From: Ottelia alismoides
Lineage: Eukaryota > Streptophyta > Magnoliopsida > Alismatales > Hydrocharitaceae
Reading direction: 5' to 3'
Length of the DNA: 64,000 bases
Assembly: GCA_037367405.1 (NCBI GenBank)
Contig: JAZKJV010006949.1
Location: 205,769 to 269,768, forward strand
Both the position numbers and the translations under genes were made by a program. Under the pieces are notes generated by a model. It did no database searches and was not told the DNA's origin. It worked only from the letters and a program-made list of their open reading frames with translations. This document shows positions 11,501-23,700 of this stretch, in pieces (within the stretch, counting starts at the first letter, position 1; every line of letters starts with the position of its first letter).

Positions 11501-11639
11501 TCATCAATGTGTAAACCTTCTTGACATTGATTTTCTCAAGCTCGAAGAAAAGAACTTCCATGGATGTACTGATCTTTGCATTGATTTTTGCAATCTCGAA
11601 CATGGGTATTTTTCATTTTTGATCATAGCTTTGATTTTA

Positions 11640-12029
11640 TAATTTTGAATGAGCTCGAGTGCACTTGCAATAAAATAATCACATCAGATGTTGGGTGAAA
11701 TTTGAATATAGGGTTTCTGTCCTTGCTTTACTATCACGAACAAAATATTTCCAGAAGGTTGCGAATTCCATCGTTATCCTTTAAATATAGCAATTTTTAC
11801 AATTATGTCTTTTCAAACTTTGCTAATAACATTTATATCTTAACGTATTTCATAATATTGCAACGACATTCGTAATATCAATTCATCAAATCTTTATGGA
11901 TGGTAGTCAAAAGACAGATGTAAACAATTTTTTTTGTAAATTTTTCCTTAAACTAAGATATTTTTCTATTATACCCTTCTTTTTTCTCCATCTTCTACCT
12001 ATGCCCAACTACGCACCCTGACCCTCATC
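11640..12029. other. AT-rich spacer
   Basis: Nothing is recognised here. Confidence 0.35.
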
Positions 12030-12225
12030 TAGGGTTGAGCATTGGGCCGGGCCAACCCGATCCGACCCGAAATCCGGCCCTCTTAGCCCAACCCGAGCCC
12101 GAGCCCGAACTTGAAATGGGCTGGGCTCGGGCCTTTTTTTAGGCCCAATTGCAATTTCGGGCCGGGTTCGGACCCTATAGGGCCCCAACCCGTAAAGCCC
12201 GATAGCCCGAACCCTATATACATAC

Positions 12226-12272
<47 letters not shown>
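12030..12272. repeat. GGCCGGGC-type inverted repeat with (AT)n(AG)n microsatellite
   Basis: Blocks gggccgggccaac, cccgagcccg and gggctgggctcggg and their complements form a small palindrome of a kind common in plant non-autonomous elements. It runs into a run of about 20 bp of AT followed by about 26 bp of AG (about 12222-12272). The open frames here come from the repeats. Confidence 0.5.
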
Positions 12273-12276
<4 letters not shown>

Positions 12277-12519
12277 ATCCTGTGAGATGGGGATTCTGTG
12301 AGATGGTGAGATTGGTAATCTCAATCACCCATTTTACTATCATTCACGGCATGAAACCTGGGGGGGATTTAGATCACTATATACCATCATGGTGCTATTC
12401 CAAAATCAACTTAATTCAAGACTTCTATCACCTCCATCAAGACTGTCAAATTTTAACGGTCTCAGAATTGCTGAAATCGACCTCCTCCAGATGGACATGT
12501 TAGGGGTGTTTTTTTTACA

Positions 12520-12760
12520 CGAAATTTTAAAAAAATTAGCGACGATTAGTTGATATTTTGAAAAATAGCAATGGGTAAACGTCGTTATGTGAACCGCTGC
12601 TAATGATAAAACGACAGATATGATATTCGTTGCTAATTTCAAGTATGAAAACTCACTTCGCAATGAATAATATCGTCGTTATTTATGGAACAACGGTTAA
12701 TTTAATGATGGATATAAAAAAACCGTCATTATAGCTCAATTTTGTTGTAGTTCTTGCGGT
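12520..12760 (-). mobile_element. CACTA-like transposon end
   Basis: On - the right edge reads actacaacaaaattgagc, like the CACTACAAxAAAA ends of En/Spm elements. It is followed by repeated ACGACG/CGTCGTTAT/CCGTCAT subterminal motifs. Only one end is seen and there is no transposase. Confidence 0.4.
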
Positions 12761-13224
12761 CTACTTCCTTTGAGTTCCTAATGTTTGCAAAATAGAGATT
12801 AAGAATGGTCTTCGGTACTCAATTGTTGTAGGTCTTTGTAGTGTTTGCATGTTTCCTAGAAGTAATCCAATGTTGCTTACAATTATTGATCTTGTTGGAC
12901 TTAAAATTAACATTAACAAAAGCGGAAGTGTGAGTTGTCTCAGACTTCTTCATAGTATATCGGGATGATATCTTATTCCAAACAAGGTAGTTGACTTATA
13001 AGAGGATCATATTATTTTAATCTAATCCTTCTTTACATTTATAAACTTGTCTAGAACATTTGCAAAAGTTTCGATTTCGACACCCAGTTCTTCTATGTTG
13101 TTTTCTAAGGTTTCTATATTTTCCTTCAGATAAATATTTTTTATTCATGCTCTTGTTTGTTAAATATAGCTTTAGTCGTAAGAAATATATTTTATTTTTC
13201 AATGTTAACAATAAATAGCTTTTT

Positions 13225-13880
13225 TTACTTCATGAGATAGGAGCTTGACAATCGATCATCCAAGGGGAGTTTGAGTAAACCAATGTCTTCCTTGATTATT
13301 GTCGCGTTGGTCCGCGATTCTGAGGTCAACGATAAGAAAAGCTTCTTTGTCTGCATGAACTCGTGTACATCTACATCAAGATTCTTAAGACCATATACAA
13401 TAGTATAAATCTTGTGTACATGTCTCAGATGGACTATTTGTCTTCCATTCTGAATAGCTCATATCTTTGTTGTAGAATGTTTGTATGGGTTTCCTTTACC
13501 TTGTTTGTGCCTTCGTATGAAACATTTCGCTTATTCTAGATTTCATATGTCGTCTTACATGCTAATACATAGTTTAATTCATCTTTACTAATGGCACATA
13601 GGAGAGCATTTATAGCATTTGAATTGAACGTCTCAAACTTTTTGTCTTGGCCAGAGAGAACCTATGCTAAGATTTCTTCGGGTATGTGTACTTTGACTCG
13701 ATCATGTTCTCGCACCTCGAAGTTCGTTGACTCTAAAAAATATCTACAATTAAACTTTTAAAAATGGTATCTAATCCCATCAAAAGGAGGAGGCCTTATA
13801 GATTGACTCTCAAAAATTTTGCTGTTCATGGCAACGGCATATTCCAATTTTGTAGTATGCACAAACGAGGCTCTGATGCT
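13225..13880 (-). pseudogene. Minus-strand copia gag (UBN2) with primer-binding site
   Basis: On - it reads FNSNAINALLCAISKDEL, TTYEI, VSYEGTNKVKETHTNILQQ and RYELFRMEDK. This is a clear match to the UBN2 gag domain of copia elements. Stops and frameshifts are present. Just upstream on the same strand, agcatcagagcc (13869-13880) resembles the initiator-Met tRNA primer-binding site, so an LTR probably lay from about 13882 rightwards. No pol region remains to the left. Confidence 0.65.
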
Positions 13881-14391
13881 AAATGTGGATACTTGTAGGA
13901 TTAGGTTACTACCAATAGAGGGTGTAGTAGTTACCATAATCAGTGTTTACATAAAAATAATATCTCAAATGAAAAGAAAAACAAGGTAAACAATCGCTTG
14001 CTAAGTAACATGGAAACCTATCTGACTGAAATCATGACCGAGGACTTCAATTCAGGATTCTTAGTCATCTGTGTTGATCAACCAATCAATATGTTGAGAT
14101 ATTTACCATAAATAATTCAACCATTTTTTCACATATGCTTTACATCACACACTAAAGTTCTATACATAGGTCTACAAAAACCTTTGTCCAAAGCCTGCCC
14201 ATAGCCCATTTCGTTCTTTTTTCCATTGAATTTTTTAATCATATTTAATATGTATCAATGATTTTACTAATATCATTTATACTTTATATAACTAATATAA
14301 GTAGTTTGAATATTACTTGACATGTAAACTATTAAATTTTATTTAAAACTACTGTCACATATGAAAAACTTGAAGTGTGTCATATTAATGC

Positions 14392-14756
14392 GGAAAAAAT
14401 GGGGCTGCCCCCGCCCCATTTTTCGGCCTCTTTTTTATTTTTTTTTTGAAAAATAAAAACATGTATATTCATCCATATATCCCTCCTATAAGTCATTCGA
14501 ATTTCGTCAGAAACAGAGACTCCTACAGCCTCCATCTCGATGATATCGATTTAAAAAAATTATGTTACCGTTAAAAAATTACTGTCCGGATGGAGGCCGT
14601 AGGAGTCTCTGTTTCTGACGAAATTCGAATGGTATATAGGAGGGATATAGGGATGAATGTACATGGTATTATTTTTCAAAAAAAAATAAAAAAATTGCCC
14701 AAATAAGGCGGGGGCAGCCATGTTGGCTGCCCCTAGGGGGCAGCCACATATGACCC
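14392..14756. mobile_element. 365-bp palindromic MITE, MULE-like (family M, copy 1)
   Basis: Two arms pair over nearly the whole length, for example gaatttcgtcagaaacag and its complement, and ggctgccccc at both ends. The flanks are identical 9-bp copies tattaatgc at 14383-14391 and 14757-14765, a Mutator-type target duplication. A relative lies at 42854-43210. It is non-coding; the 72-codon frame on - is made by the arm. Confidence 0.82.
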
Positions 14757-14765
14757 TATTAATGC

Positions 14766-15079
14766 ATGTATTATTCAACTTATATTTATATATTTTTTAT
14801 TTTTTGCGGGTCAAACTGGTCAATTTCCTAATCTCCTAATGCAATCCCAATCCAAGAGCGGGTTGGACGAGCGGACCCCCAGCCCGCTGGCCAGTTCTAC
14901 AAGTAATAGGCATACAAATCAAGTGATACAAGCACCTAGCAAATGCCTTACTTTAATCATGTTTAATTAACATATGGTAGAGTTGGGAAATTAGACAATT
15001 AATGTGCATATAGTATTTCTTAAATTCATGTTGAAAAGATCCGACTGTCATGAGGCAACTTCCTAAATAGTATTTAAAA
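14766..15079. other. Spacer
   Basis: No feature is recognised between the MITE and the LINE. Confidence 0.35.
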
Positions 15080-16835
15080 GAACTATTTAGGAAATTGTCT
15101 CCGACTGTTTTACGTTGGTTGTCGGCAACCTAATGCAAGCCTCGTCATTTACCCGAGCTTGGGTCTTTTTTGAAGTGAGATGCATTAAGGATGAGGAAGG
15201 TCACGTGCTTGTTACTCATAAGGATATAGAGACTAAATGGGAGCAGTACTTCCATAAACTTTTCATTGGTGAAGGAAATAGAGAGATCGCTTTGGGTGAC
15301 CTAGCTAGTAATGAAAGTTACTTGAATTGTGCAAGCTATAGACGTATACAAAGAAAGGAAGTAGAGGAGGTTTTGAAGGTTATGAAACCTGGGAAAGGTG
15401 TATGATTAGATGACATCCTTGTAGAAGTATGGAGAGTTTTAGGTGAGTGTGGTTTGACTTGGCTTACGAATACATTCAATGTTATTTTATGAAGCAAGAA
15501 AATACCTGAAGATTGGAGGAGTATCGTGATGCCTCTTTATAAGAATATAGGAGACATTCAAAATTGTTCAAATTACGGAGGTATCAAGTTGATGAGTCAC
15601 ACTATGAAAATTTAGGAACGTGGGATCGAAAGAAGGTTGAGGTAAGTTTCCAAAGTAAAAGAAAACCAATTCGGATTCATGCCAGGACGCGCAACTATTG
15701 AAACCATCCATTTGTTGAGGAGAACAATGGAGATTTATAGAGGTAGAAGGAAGAACCTTCATACGATCTTTATTGATTTGGAGAAGGCTTATGATTCTGT
15801 CCCACGATAGATAGTATGGAGAGTTTTGGAGAAGAGACAAGTGCCAATCTTGTACATTAACCTCATAAAGGATATGTATGATAGGGCTTTGTATAAGGAT
15901 CCCGTCCAGGAAAATTGACTATTTTGACATCAACATTGGTTTACATCAAGATTCAGCTTTGTGTCCAGTTCTTTTTACTTTGATTGTGGACAAGTTGACA
16001 AGTCACATTCAGGATGAGTTACCTTGGTGTATATTATTTATTGATGATATTGTGTTGATTGACGAGATTAGAGATGGAATAAATGAGAAGCTTGCGGTTT
16101 GAAGATATGCATTGGAGACTAAAGGAATTCGTATAAGTGAGGCTAAAACGGAATATATCGAGTGCACCTTTAATGGATGCAATGGTGAAGGAATCGACGT
16201 GAAGATTGTTTACGATAACATTCGGAAGAGAGATTCTTTCATATATCCGGGATATATTTTGCAACATGATGGGGAAACTGGTGGAGATATTACTGATAGA
16301 ATAAATGCATGCTGACAAAAGTGAAGAGGAGCCTCTCATGTTCTCTGTGATATGAAAATTCCTTTAAAAATTAAACGAAAGTTTTACAAAGCTGTCGTGA
16401 GACCTGCTATGCTCTATGGATCCGGATGTTGGCATGTGAACAATAGACATGTGCAGAGAATAGTTGTAGCACAAATGAAAATGCTAAGGTGGATGTGTGG
16501 ACACACATGTAAAGATCATATTCTGAATGATGCAATCAGAAAGAAAGTTGGTGTAGCTCCAATCGAGGATAAGATGCGAGATAACCGCTTAAGATGGTTT
16601 GGTCATTTGAAAAGAAGGCAAGCCGATGCACCAGTTATCATATGTGAGTGTTTGGATGTTGAGCCGGCTAAGAGAGGGCGAGCACGACCAAAAAAGTGTT
16701 GGAAGAGATTATACAAAGGGATCTTAGTTTTTTTTGTATAAGCCCATGATTGACCCAAGATAGATCTGAATAGAGGCGAAGAATCCATGTGTCCGACCCT
16801 ACTTAATTGTGGAAAAAGACTTTGTTGTTGTTTGT
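15080..16835 (+). pseudogene. RTE-type LINE, reverse-transcriptase part, decayed
   Basis: Several frames on + together give a non-LTR retrotransposon reverse transcriptase. In order: KWEQYFHKLF, EVLKVMKPGK, KIPEDWRSIVMPLYK (in pieces), FGFMPGRATIETIHLLRR, LHTIFIDLEKAYDSVPR, a GLHQDSALCPVLFTLIVDKL block, and LPWCILFIDDIVLIDE where the usual FADD is FIDD. The C-terminal part follows: KFYKAVVRPAMLYGSGCW, QMKMLRWMCGHT, NRLRWFGHLKRR and GRARPKKCW. It carries many stops and frameshifts. The end at 16820-16835 is ttgttgttgtttg, like the short tandem tails of RTE elements. The endonuclease part is missing, so it is 5'-truncated. Confidence 0.82.
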
Positions 16836-17560
16836 AATGTGCATCTAGCTATCATACTCGTGAAGGTGACGATGCCATGGAGAACCTATCACACCAGTGA
16901 AACTTCTACGTAGTCGAGACTCAGGTCCCATGTGCAATATAAAATTTAGACATGTAATCATAAAAATAGGATTGGTTTTTCTAGAGGATGAGCAAGCTAC
17001 ATCATCCAGAGTATTTCCAACAAACTGATACCAAGAGTTTAATCGGACTAATTGAGCGTCATGGACACAAATTGTATTATAGATCATATGAATCAATTAC
17101 GGTAATAATTTAGTCCGCTAAAGTATATACCGATCAATTGCTAGGATCCAACTAGTTTGCCTTATATAGTTTTTTGTCATTTTTCCTATGCAAGGGTGGA
17201 ACTGTCACCAGTGTATTTTTCAAAAAAACTTGGGCATATAATGAACAATGTTAGGTTTTGTCTTCTACCATGGGAAGTCAATGGTCTTTTTGCTATCTTA
17301 GATGAGAGTAAGTGACATTTTTCTTCTAAAAAAATTGAAGAACATGTAGAGAAGGTAGTAATAAATTAAACAAATACAGATACCTGTTCAATGTTATCAA
17401 TGACACATTCTCCCACAACACAAATACTCAATTACAAATGGAAAGAAAGAACCAAAAAATGATAGGAGGAACATGTAATGTAATCTTAGAAGAATCTCAA
17501 GCAGACTTTACAAATGCTTCTACTTTACATAGAATGTGGATACATGTGTGGTATCACCGA
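16836..17560. other. Spacer downstream of the KLCR gene
   Basis: No gene is seen. A ctgataccaagag stretch near 17025 looks like a reversed primer-binding site but has no LTR or pol partner. The right end should contain the 3' UTR of the minus-strand KLCR gene. Confidence 0.35.
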
Positions 17561-17792
17561 TCAGCTTCGAAAACCCAGACTAGGCCATCTCTTGGTTTCC
17601 TTTTTCGCCCTTTGAGCATTGGAGCCGAGGAGGTTCTCGAGCGACTTCGGCTTCCTGTTCCTGGCTCTGCCGGCTTCCTTCAGCAGTTCAGCAAGCCTCT
17701 TCTTCTCCTCCTCGACATCAGGATTCGCAGTTCCAAGTTTCTCTTCCCTCACTTTTAGTATGAATTCCAGGATTTCAATAGCATCTTCAACC
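17561..17792 (-). CDS. KLCR exon 3 (C-terminal tail)
   Basis: The acceptor cgaacag (ending 17793) is followed by the rest of the Arg codon and VEDAIEILEFILKVREEKLG, which completes the last TPR. The Lys/Arg-rich tail ends in GFRS and TGA at 17563-17561. The join to exon 2 keeps the frame and restores the family's AMGRxEDAIEILE sequence, so it is secure despite the distance. Confidence 0.93.
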
Positions 17793-20700
17793 CTGTTCGT
17801 TCAGAAATATGTATAATTTGCAATAATTCAGCTGTACCAATTTAAGAACCTTATACTTGTAATCCAAAGGAGGCAGTGAAAAATAATCGTAGGTTGGTTA
17901 TCGAGGGTTTTTTCGGTATGATGAATTAGAATCAACAAGCTGTCGCGTTAAAGTCCGTCCCCAATAGTTGTCTTGCAAGTAGCTAGGAGATGAACAGAGC
18001 TGTCCGCGGGAGTTGTCTAGACATTTAATAGATGTTCAAACAACAATCATAAATTCCAATGCATTACACAATCGGGAACAAGTCTATCAATTATTTGTTA
18101 CCTACATCCCAGCACTTCCGAGATGTTCAGTAAGAATTTCCAAATTACTATATTCTCAGTATTTTTGTATTGGAAAACCCTCATATTGTAGTTATTCAAT
18201 GAGAAACTGAAGTAGAGAAAATATGCATATATCTTGTATAATAACAAGATGTATTTTGCATTAGAAATATACCACATTTGATGCAGAAAGAGAATTCTGA
18301 CCATAGAAAATTTTGGTGGAGAGAAATTTGGAGAGGGAGGAAGAGAAGACGCACTGATTATGCTGGGTTTTTGGAGAAGAAAGCTTAGAGATGTGCAGGG
18401 GGAGGAGAGAATGAAGAGATAGTTCAAGAAACTCCAAATTCGTAATATATCTTGAACTGACTGTTATAATGCCTACTAACTCCTTTATATAAGAGGTGTG
18501 GAATTAAACAAATAGAAAGAGAATCAAATCAAAATCCTAACTGACTCCTAAAACATCTCAATCAACCAACTAATTAGAGATTACATATGATCTCTTGATT
18601 AAAATGAAAATGGTGATGGACTCAATTGGACGCACATATAATAATGGGATTTTATCACTTCTGCCCCTCCGAGATATCGCAATATCAGTTATGCCCCTAT
18701 CTTTTTGGTAGTATCAGTTGTGCCCCTCACTTCTTGCTCCGTCATCACTTGTGCCCTTCCGTCAGATTGACCATCAATGAGTTGACTTAACCATGGTTTT
18801 TTCAAACCTTGGTGCAGTTAAGAGGGGTATTATAATAAAGTAATCGTGTAGTGTATCTATATGTACAGAGTTTCCTTATCCCCAATGGAAAGTAAAATTT
18901 CTTTTGATATTGGATCGTCAGTGACACCTTATCTTCGAGATCGACCTCCCAGAGGATGGCGATATCGTCCACAACAATGACGTCGGAGTCGAGGTATATC
19001 ACACGGCTAACATCCGATGGCAGCATATCGGCAAGGTAGATCCTTGCGTAGTTAAGAGGCTGATCAAGGGCCTGCCTGATGGATCTCGATATCCGGCCCC
19101 TCACGAGATTCTGGTCGAACCTGTGTACAGAGAAATCTAGCTTCGGGAAAGTAGACCGGATGCTCGTCAGGATCTCCGACTCCAACTGAACCGCAAGAAA
19201 ATGGAACTTGACGTTCTCGGGGCAGAGCGTATGCTGCAGGATGGAGAGGATGGCAGCCATCGTTCCACGCAGGTAGTTCGCATCGAGAGTCATGGCGATG
19301 TGGACCTTCGGACGGGCAGGGCACCCGTCGCCGTTGCGGTAAGCAGGCGCTTCGCGGAAGACGGGGAGGGGAGGACGGCAGAAGGGTTGGCGGGTGACGT
19401 CTTCGCGGATGCTGGAGACGGCATGGGGGAGTTGCAGGAGGAGGAGCAGGATGAGGGCGGAAGGGAGCAGGTGGCCGCGCGCGGGTAGGAGACGGAGGGA
19501 GGCCATCCTACCAGAGGGTTATGGTATAGGGTTTGGCGGATGTGAGCAGGAGGACTCTATATATCTGTTGAGGTCCAACGGAGCTGGAGGGATCAACCCA
19601 ATTCAACCCAGATGGCGAACTCCTTCACAATACTCGACTTCGATACATCGGGGGAGCGGCAGGCACGGGGGAGGGAAGGCACGGGGCAGGGGCAGGGGCA
19701 GGGGCAGGGGCAGGGGAGCGGCATACACGGGGGAGGGAAGGCGCGGGGCAGGGGCGGCGCGGGGAGGGGCGGGGAGAGGCAGGGGCGGTGCGGGGCAGGG
19801 GCAGGCGCGGGGGAGGGGCGGGGTAGGGGAGGGGTAGGCGTGGCGCGGGGCGGTGGTACGGAGGTGCGGGGAGCTCGGGGCGGAGCTGGGAGGAGGTGAG
19901 TGCTGGGGAGGAGTTTCGGGCGGAGAGGGAGGAGGAGGAGGTTGGAGGAGGAAGAAGAGGATGGGGGAAGAGGAGGAAGAAGAAGAGGATGAGGAAGAGG
20001 GTATAAAATGACCATATAACCCTTTTTTTAAACTTAATATCGCTTATGTCCTCAAAGTTAACGTCCGTTTGTACTGTAGATGGACGGTCACTAACCCGAG
20101 GGGCACAAGTGATAAAATAGCAAGAAGTGAGGGGCACAACTGATATTAACAAAAAGATAGGGGTATAACTGATATTGCGATATCTCGGAGGAGCACAAGT
20201 GATAAAATCCCTATAATAATCATAACCGACAAAAATAAAATTACTGAAACTAAAACATTAATTTGATAATGGGACAAATTGAATGGACAAGAAACCACAA
20301 TTTTGCCCTAAATCGGATTCTACGCTGCATCAGCATTAGTCAAAAAAAGTCCTCTAACACAAGGCAGGCGCCACTTCTGATATGCAGTAGGCATTTATTT
20401 CTGATGATGCGGAAGTTAGAGTGGAATACGCCTGATTAAGTTCACCGTGTTCTTTTCATGGAAGATGAAAAAAAGTCTATCCAAATGATAGATATCAGTG
20501 AATTCATCTCAATCTCATCAATTGTTCAACTTAACCTCCAGATCCCCACCTAAACACCAAACCGATAAAACAGTCACTCCTAAATACTCTCCACGTGAAG
20601 TTTTTATTACAATATATCCATTCCTGTCCAGGAATGAACTCCTTAAAAGTTGAAACTGACACATCAGCTTCTCAAGTGCTTCAATTCGAACACACCAATG

Positions 20701-23700
20701 AATCTCTATATTATCCCATTCAAAAGGATCCCAATAAAAACTAAGCAGTATCTAAAAATTGACAAATCAACTTGGTAATTTAGATGTATTAACATGTTTT
20801 CAGATCAGCACTGCAATAGACTGAAGGAGACAATGAATATCACGGAGCACTCCCTTGCAAAAAGTGCATCAATTAACCATAATACCAACAATCAATTCTT
20901 AATGCCCCTCCATCAACATGCCCTAGAAAGAATCCATCAAAGAGCAGGCACTTGACCGTTGCAATCTTGTAACAAGAGATATTATTATCATTGGCCTAAT
21001 TTATTTAAAAAAATCACTGGCCTAATCCAAGGATTTATATGTTCCTCCAAGAACCAAGCTTTCGATTCCCATTCCCTTTACTCTGACTTGCGTTCATGTC
21101 ACGGAAAGGGAAGTTAATCGCGTGGCATCCTCAACTGTCCAATGCAATAATCAACCTTCACTCCTTGTGAACCCTCACCACCTTACCTTCCCTAACAATG
21201 AATTCTTAATGCCCCTCCATCAACATACCCTTACAAGAATCCATTAAAGAGCAGTTCAATAGACCGTTGCAATCTTGCAACGAGATATTCTTATCACTGG
21301 CTTAATTTTATTAAAAAAATCACTGGCCTACTCCAAAGATTTATATGTTCCTCCAAAAATTAAGCTTTAATTCTCATTCACACTACTCTGACTTGCCTTC
21401 ATGTCGTGGAAATGAAAGTTAATCTCATGGCATTCTCAACTATGCAATTCAATAATGAACCCTCACCGGGACCTTCTCTATCAAAAACCTCTGCAAATAA
21501 CCTTAGGAGACAAACATCTTGTCCACTCACTGAGAGTCTGAGAGATCTCTACTCAGTGTAAACAGCCATTACCTAGCACCAGTTCAAAGAAGTCCCTCTT
21601 TCCCATGAGTGTGAGAGCCTTTCTTAGAATTAAGCGCATAAGTACCTTTATGTATGATCAGATGATATCCCAACCATTAGGCACACCATAAAGATCAGAA
21701 ATCATCCATTAACTTCAATCCCCTTTCTGGGACAGCTTTGGCTTTTTTACATGTACCACAATATAAAAGAATTTAAAGTTAAATGATAAAAGATGTATCA
21801 TCTAGATTTTATTTTAAGTTGTAAATTAGTGTCTTGGATTGAAGTGAATGTCCTCATAAAGAAGGTAAAGACTAAAGAAACTCCTCAGTCTACTATTCCA
21901 TTCAGGGCAGGCCTGCAGAGATAGTTTTTTATCCCTTAATAAATTAAGTTTTGGATTTATTGCTTAAAAATGAACGCCCTCCTACTACACAAATACCTCC
22001 ACCAAAACAAGCATTCATCCTCTCCCTAAATAGTATGGTGCCTAAGATTGTGGCATGCAGATGGGTCTTCACTATCAAAATAGTCGCCCGATGGGTCCAT
22101 TGAAAGATTGAAAGCCAGATTAATTGCAACGCTTCACGCAGACCTACGGGATTGATTACTTCGAGACCTCTCCAGTTGCCAGAGTGAGGTCCATATACAC
22201 CATTCTTTTTGTTGCTGCTAATAAGGCCCGATCCATCTATCAACTTGATGTGAAGAGCGTCTTTCTCTATGGTGACCTCGAAGAGGAGGTTTATACGATA
22301 CAGCCCTCGAGTTACATAGTCGAGGGAAAGTGTGTACGCCGACTACGTAAGGCCATCTATTGCCCAAAGTCGAGCCCTCGGGCATGGTTTGACAGACTTA
22401 CCATTGAGAACAGCACTCTTGACTTTCAGAGGACAACATATGACTACTCTGTCTTCATCAAACGACGGTCTACTAGCATCAGTATACTTGCTATCTATGT
22501 TGATGATATGGTTGTCACTGGAGACGATATAGCTGACATTTCATAGACCAAGACATTCCTCAAGAAGGTCTTTGTCAGGAAGGATCTTGACCACCTCCGT
22601 TATTTTCTTGGCATTGAGGTGATATGGCACTACAGAGGAACTCCATCTCTCACATAAGAATTATCGCCTTGACATTCTTACTAAGGTTGGACTACTTAGA
22701 TGCAAGCCATCTAGCATCCTTATAGAAGTGAGGAAACATTCCACATTTATTGATCTTGCGTTTGAGGATACTACACGGTATAGAAGCCTAGTGGGTAAAC
22801 TTCTTTATCCCATTGTTACTAGGTTGGATATATCATATGTTGTGAGCAGAGCCAACCAGCACATGGAGAGACCTTTTTATAGTCATTGGCAGAATGTTCT
22901 TCTTATCCTTCGAAATTTGAAGGAATCTCTCGATCGTGAACTCTTCTATGGAGTCAATGGTCACACCGATGTTTCCACCTATACAGATGCTAACTATGCT
23001 AGCTCGCTTGAGGATTGTCGATCCACTACATGCTAAACCATGCTCATTGGGAGCAACATAGTTACTTGGCCAAGCAAGAAGCATAAAATGGTCTCCATAT
23101 CGAGTGCAAAGGCAAAATACAGAGCAATGGCCCAAGCCACTTGTGAGATCGCATAGTTTGTCTCCTTTTTGCAAGAACTTGGACTTTCAAGTGCTACTTC
23201 TGTACCTTTATACTGTGACAACAAGTATGCTACATACATCAGCACCAATCATGTACTCCATGAGCGGACCAAGCATGTTGAGGTTGACGGACACTTCATT
23301 CGTGATGCAGTATAAGGAGGAAGGATAACTACTCAACACATCTCCACTAAACTTCAGCTTGTAGACATTTTCACGAAGGCACTACTAAAGAAATGCCTCT
23401 TGTGTTTGATTTTCAAGTTGGGCATGATAGACAGATATGCTCCAACTTGAGGGAGAATGTTAGAGTCATTATATTTCTATTTTATTTGTGTCATGTAACC
23501 CTCCAGAGTCTTATGTAATTCCCTCTTTTTGCTCTCTAGGGTTTCTCTATATAAGAAACAATAAACTAATGGAATAAATAGAACAATTCATTATCTCTAC
23601 CACAAAAACAATCTTACACATCACAGTTGCACAAGGTTAGAAGCGTGAAACATGATTCGTAGAAGCTTTTATCTCACAAAGAATAATATTGAATCAAGTG

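Larger units (their letters stand above)
18646..20211 (-). mobile_element. Pack-MULE carrying the 5' part of a GATL gene
   Basis: The ends are inverted copies beginning gggattttatcactt, with pairing for about 130 bp on each side (gagatatcgcaatatcagtt, gtgcccctcacttcttgc). Identical 9-bp copies tataataat flank it at 18637-18645 and 20212-20220. Long TIRs plus a 9-bp duplication mark a Mutator-like element. The interior has no transposase. It holds a GC-rich piece of a galacturonosyltransferase-like gene (about 18920-19620) and a GC-rich stretch with ggggca repeats (about 19660-20000). This is the make-up of a Pack-MULE, which tends to take GC-rich 5' ends of genes. The captured gene lies on the same strand as KLCR. 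Confidence 0.9.

Noticed and set aside
17025..17045. Possible reversed primer-binding site (ctgatacca)
   Set aside because: No LTR end, purine tract or pol gene fits it.
19394..20152. Several frames of 95-175 codons in the Pack-MULE GC-rich part
   Set aside because: They are products of ggggca and gga repeats; none shows a domain.
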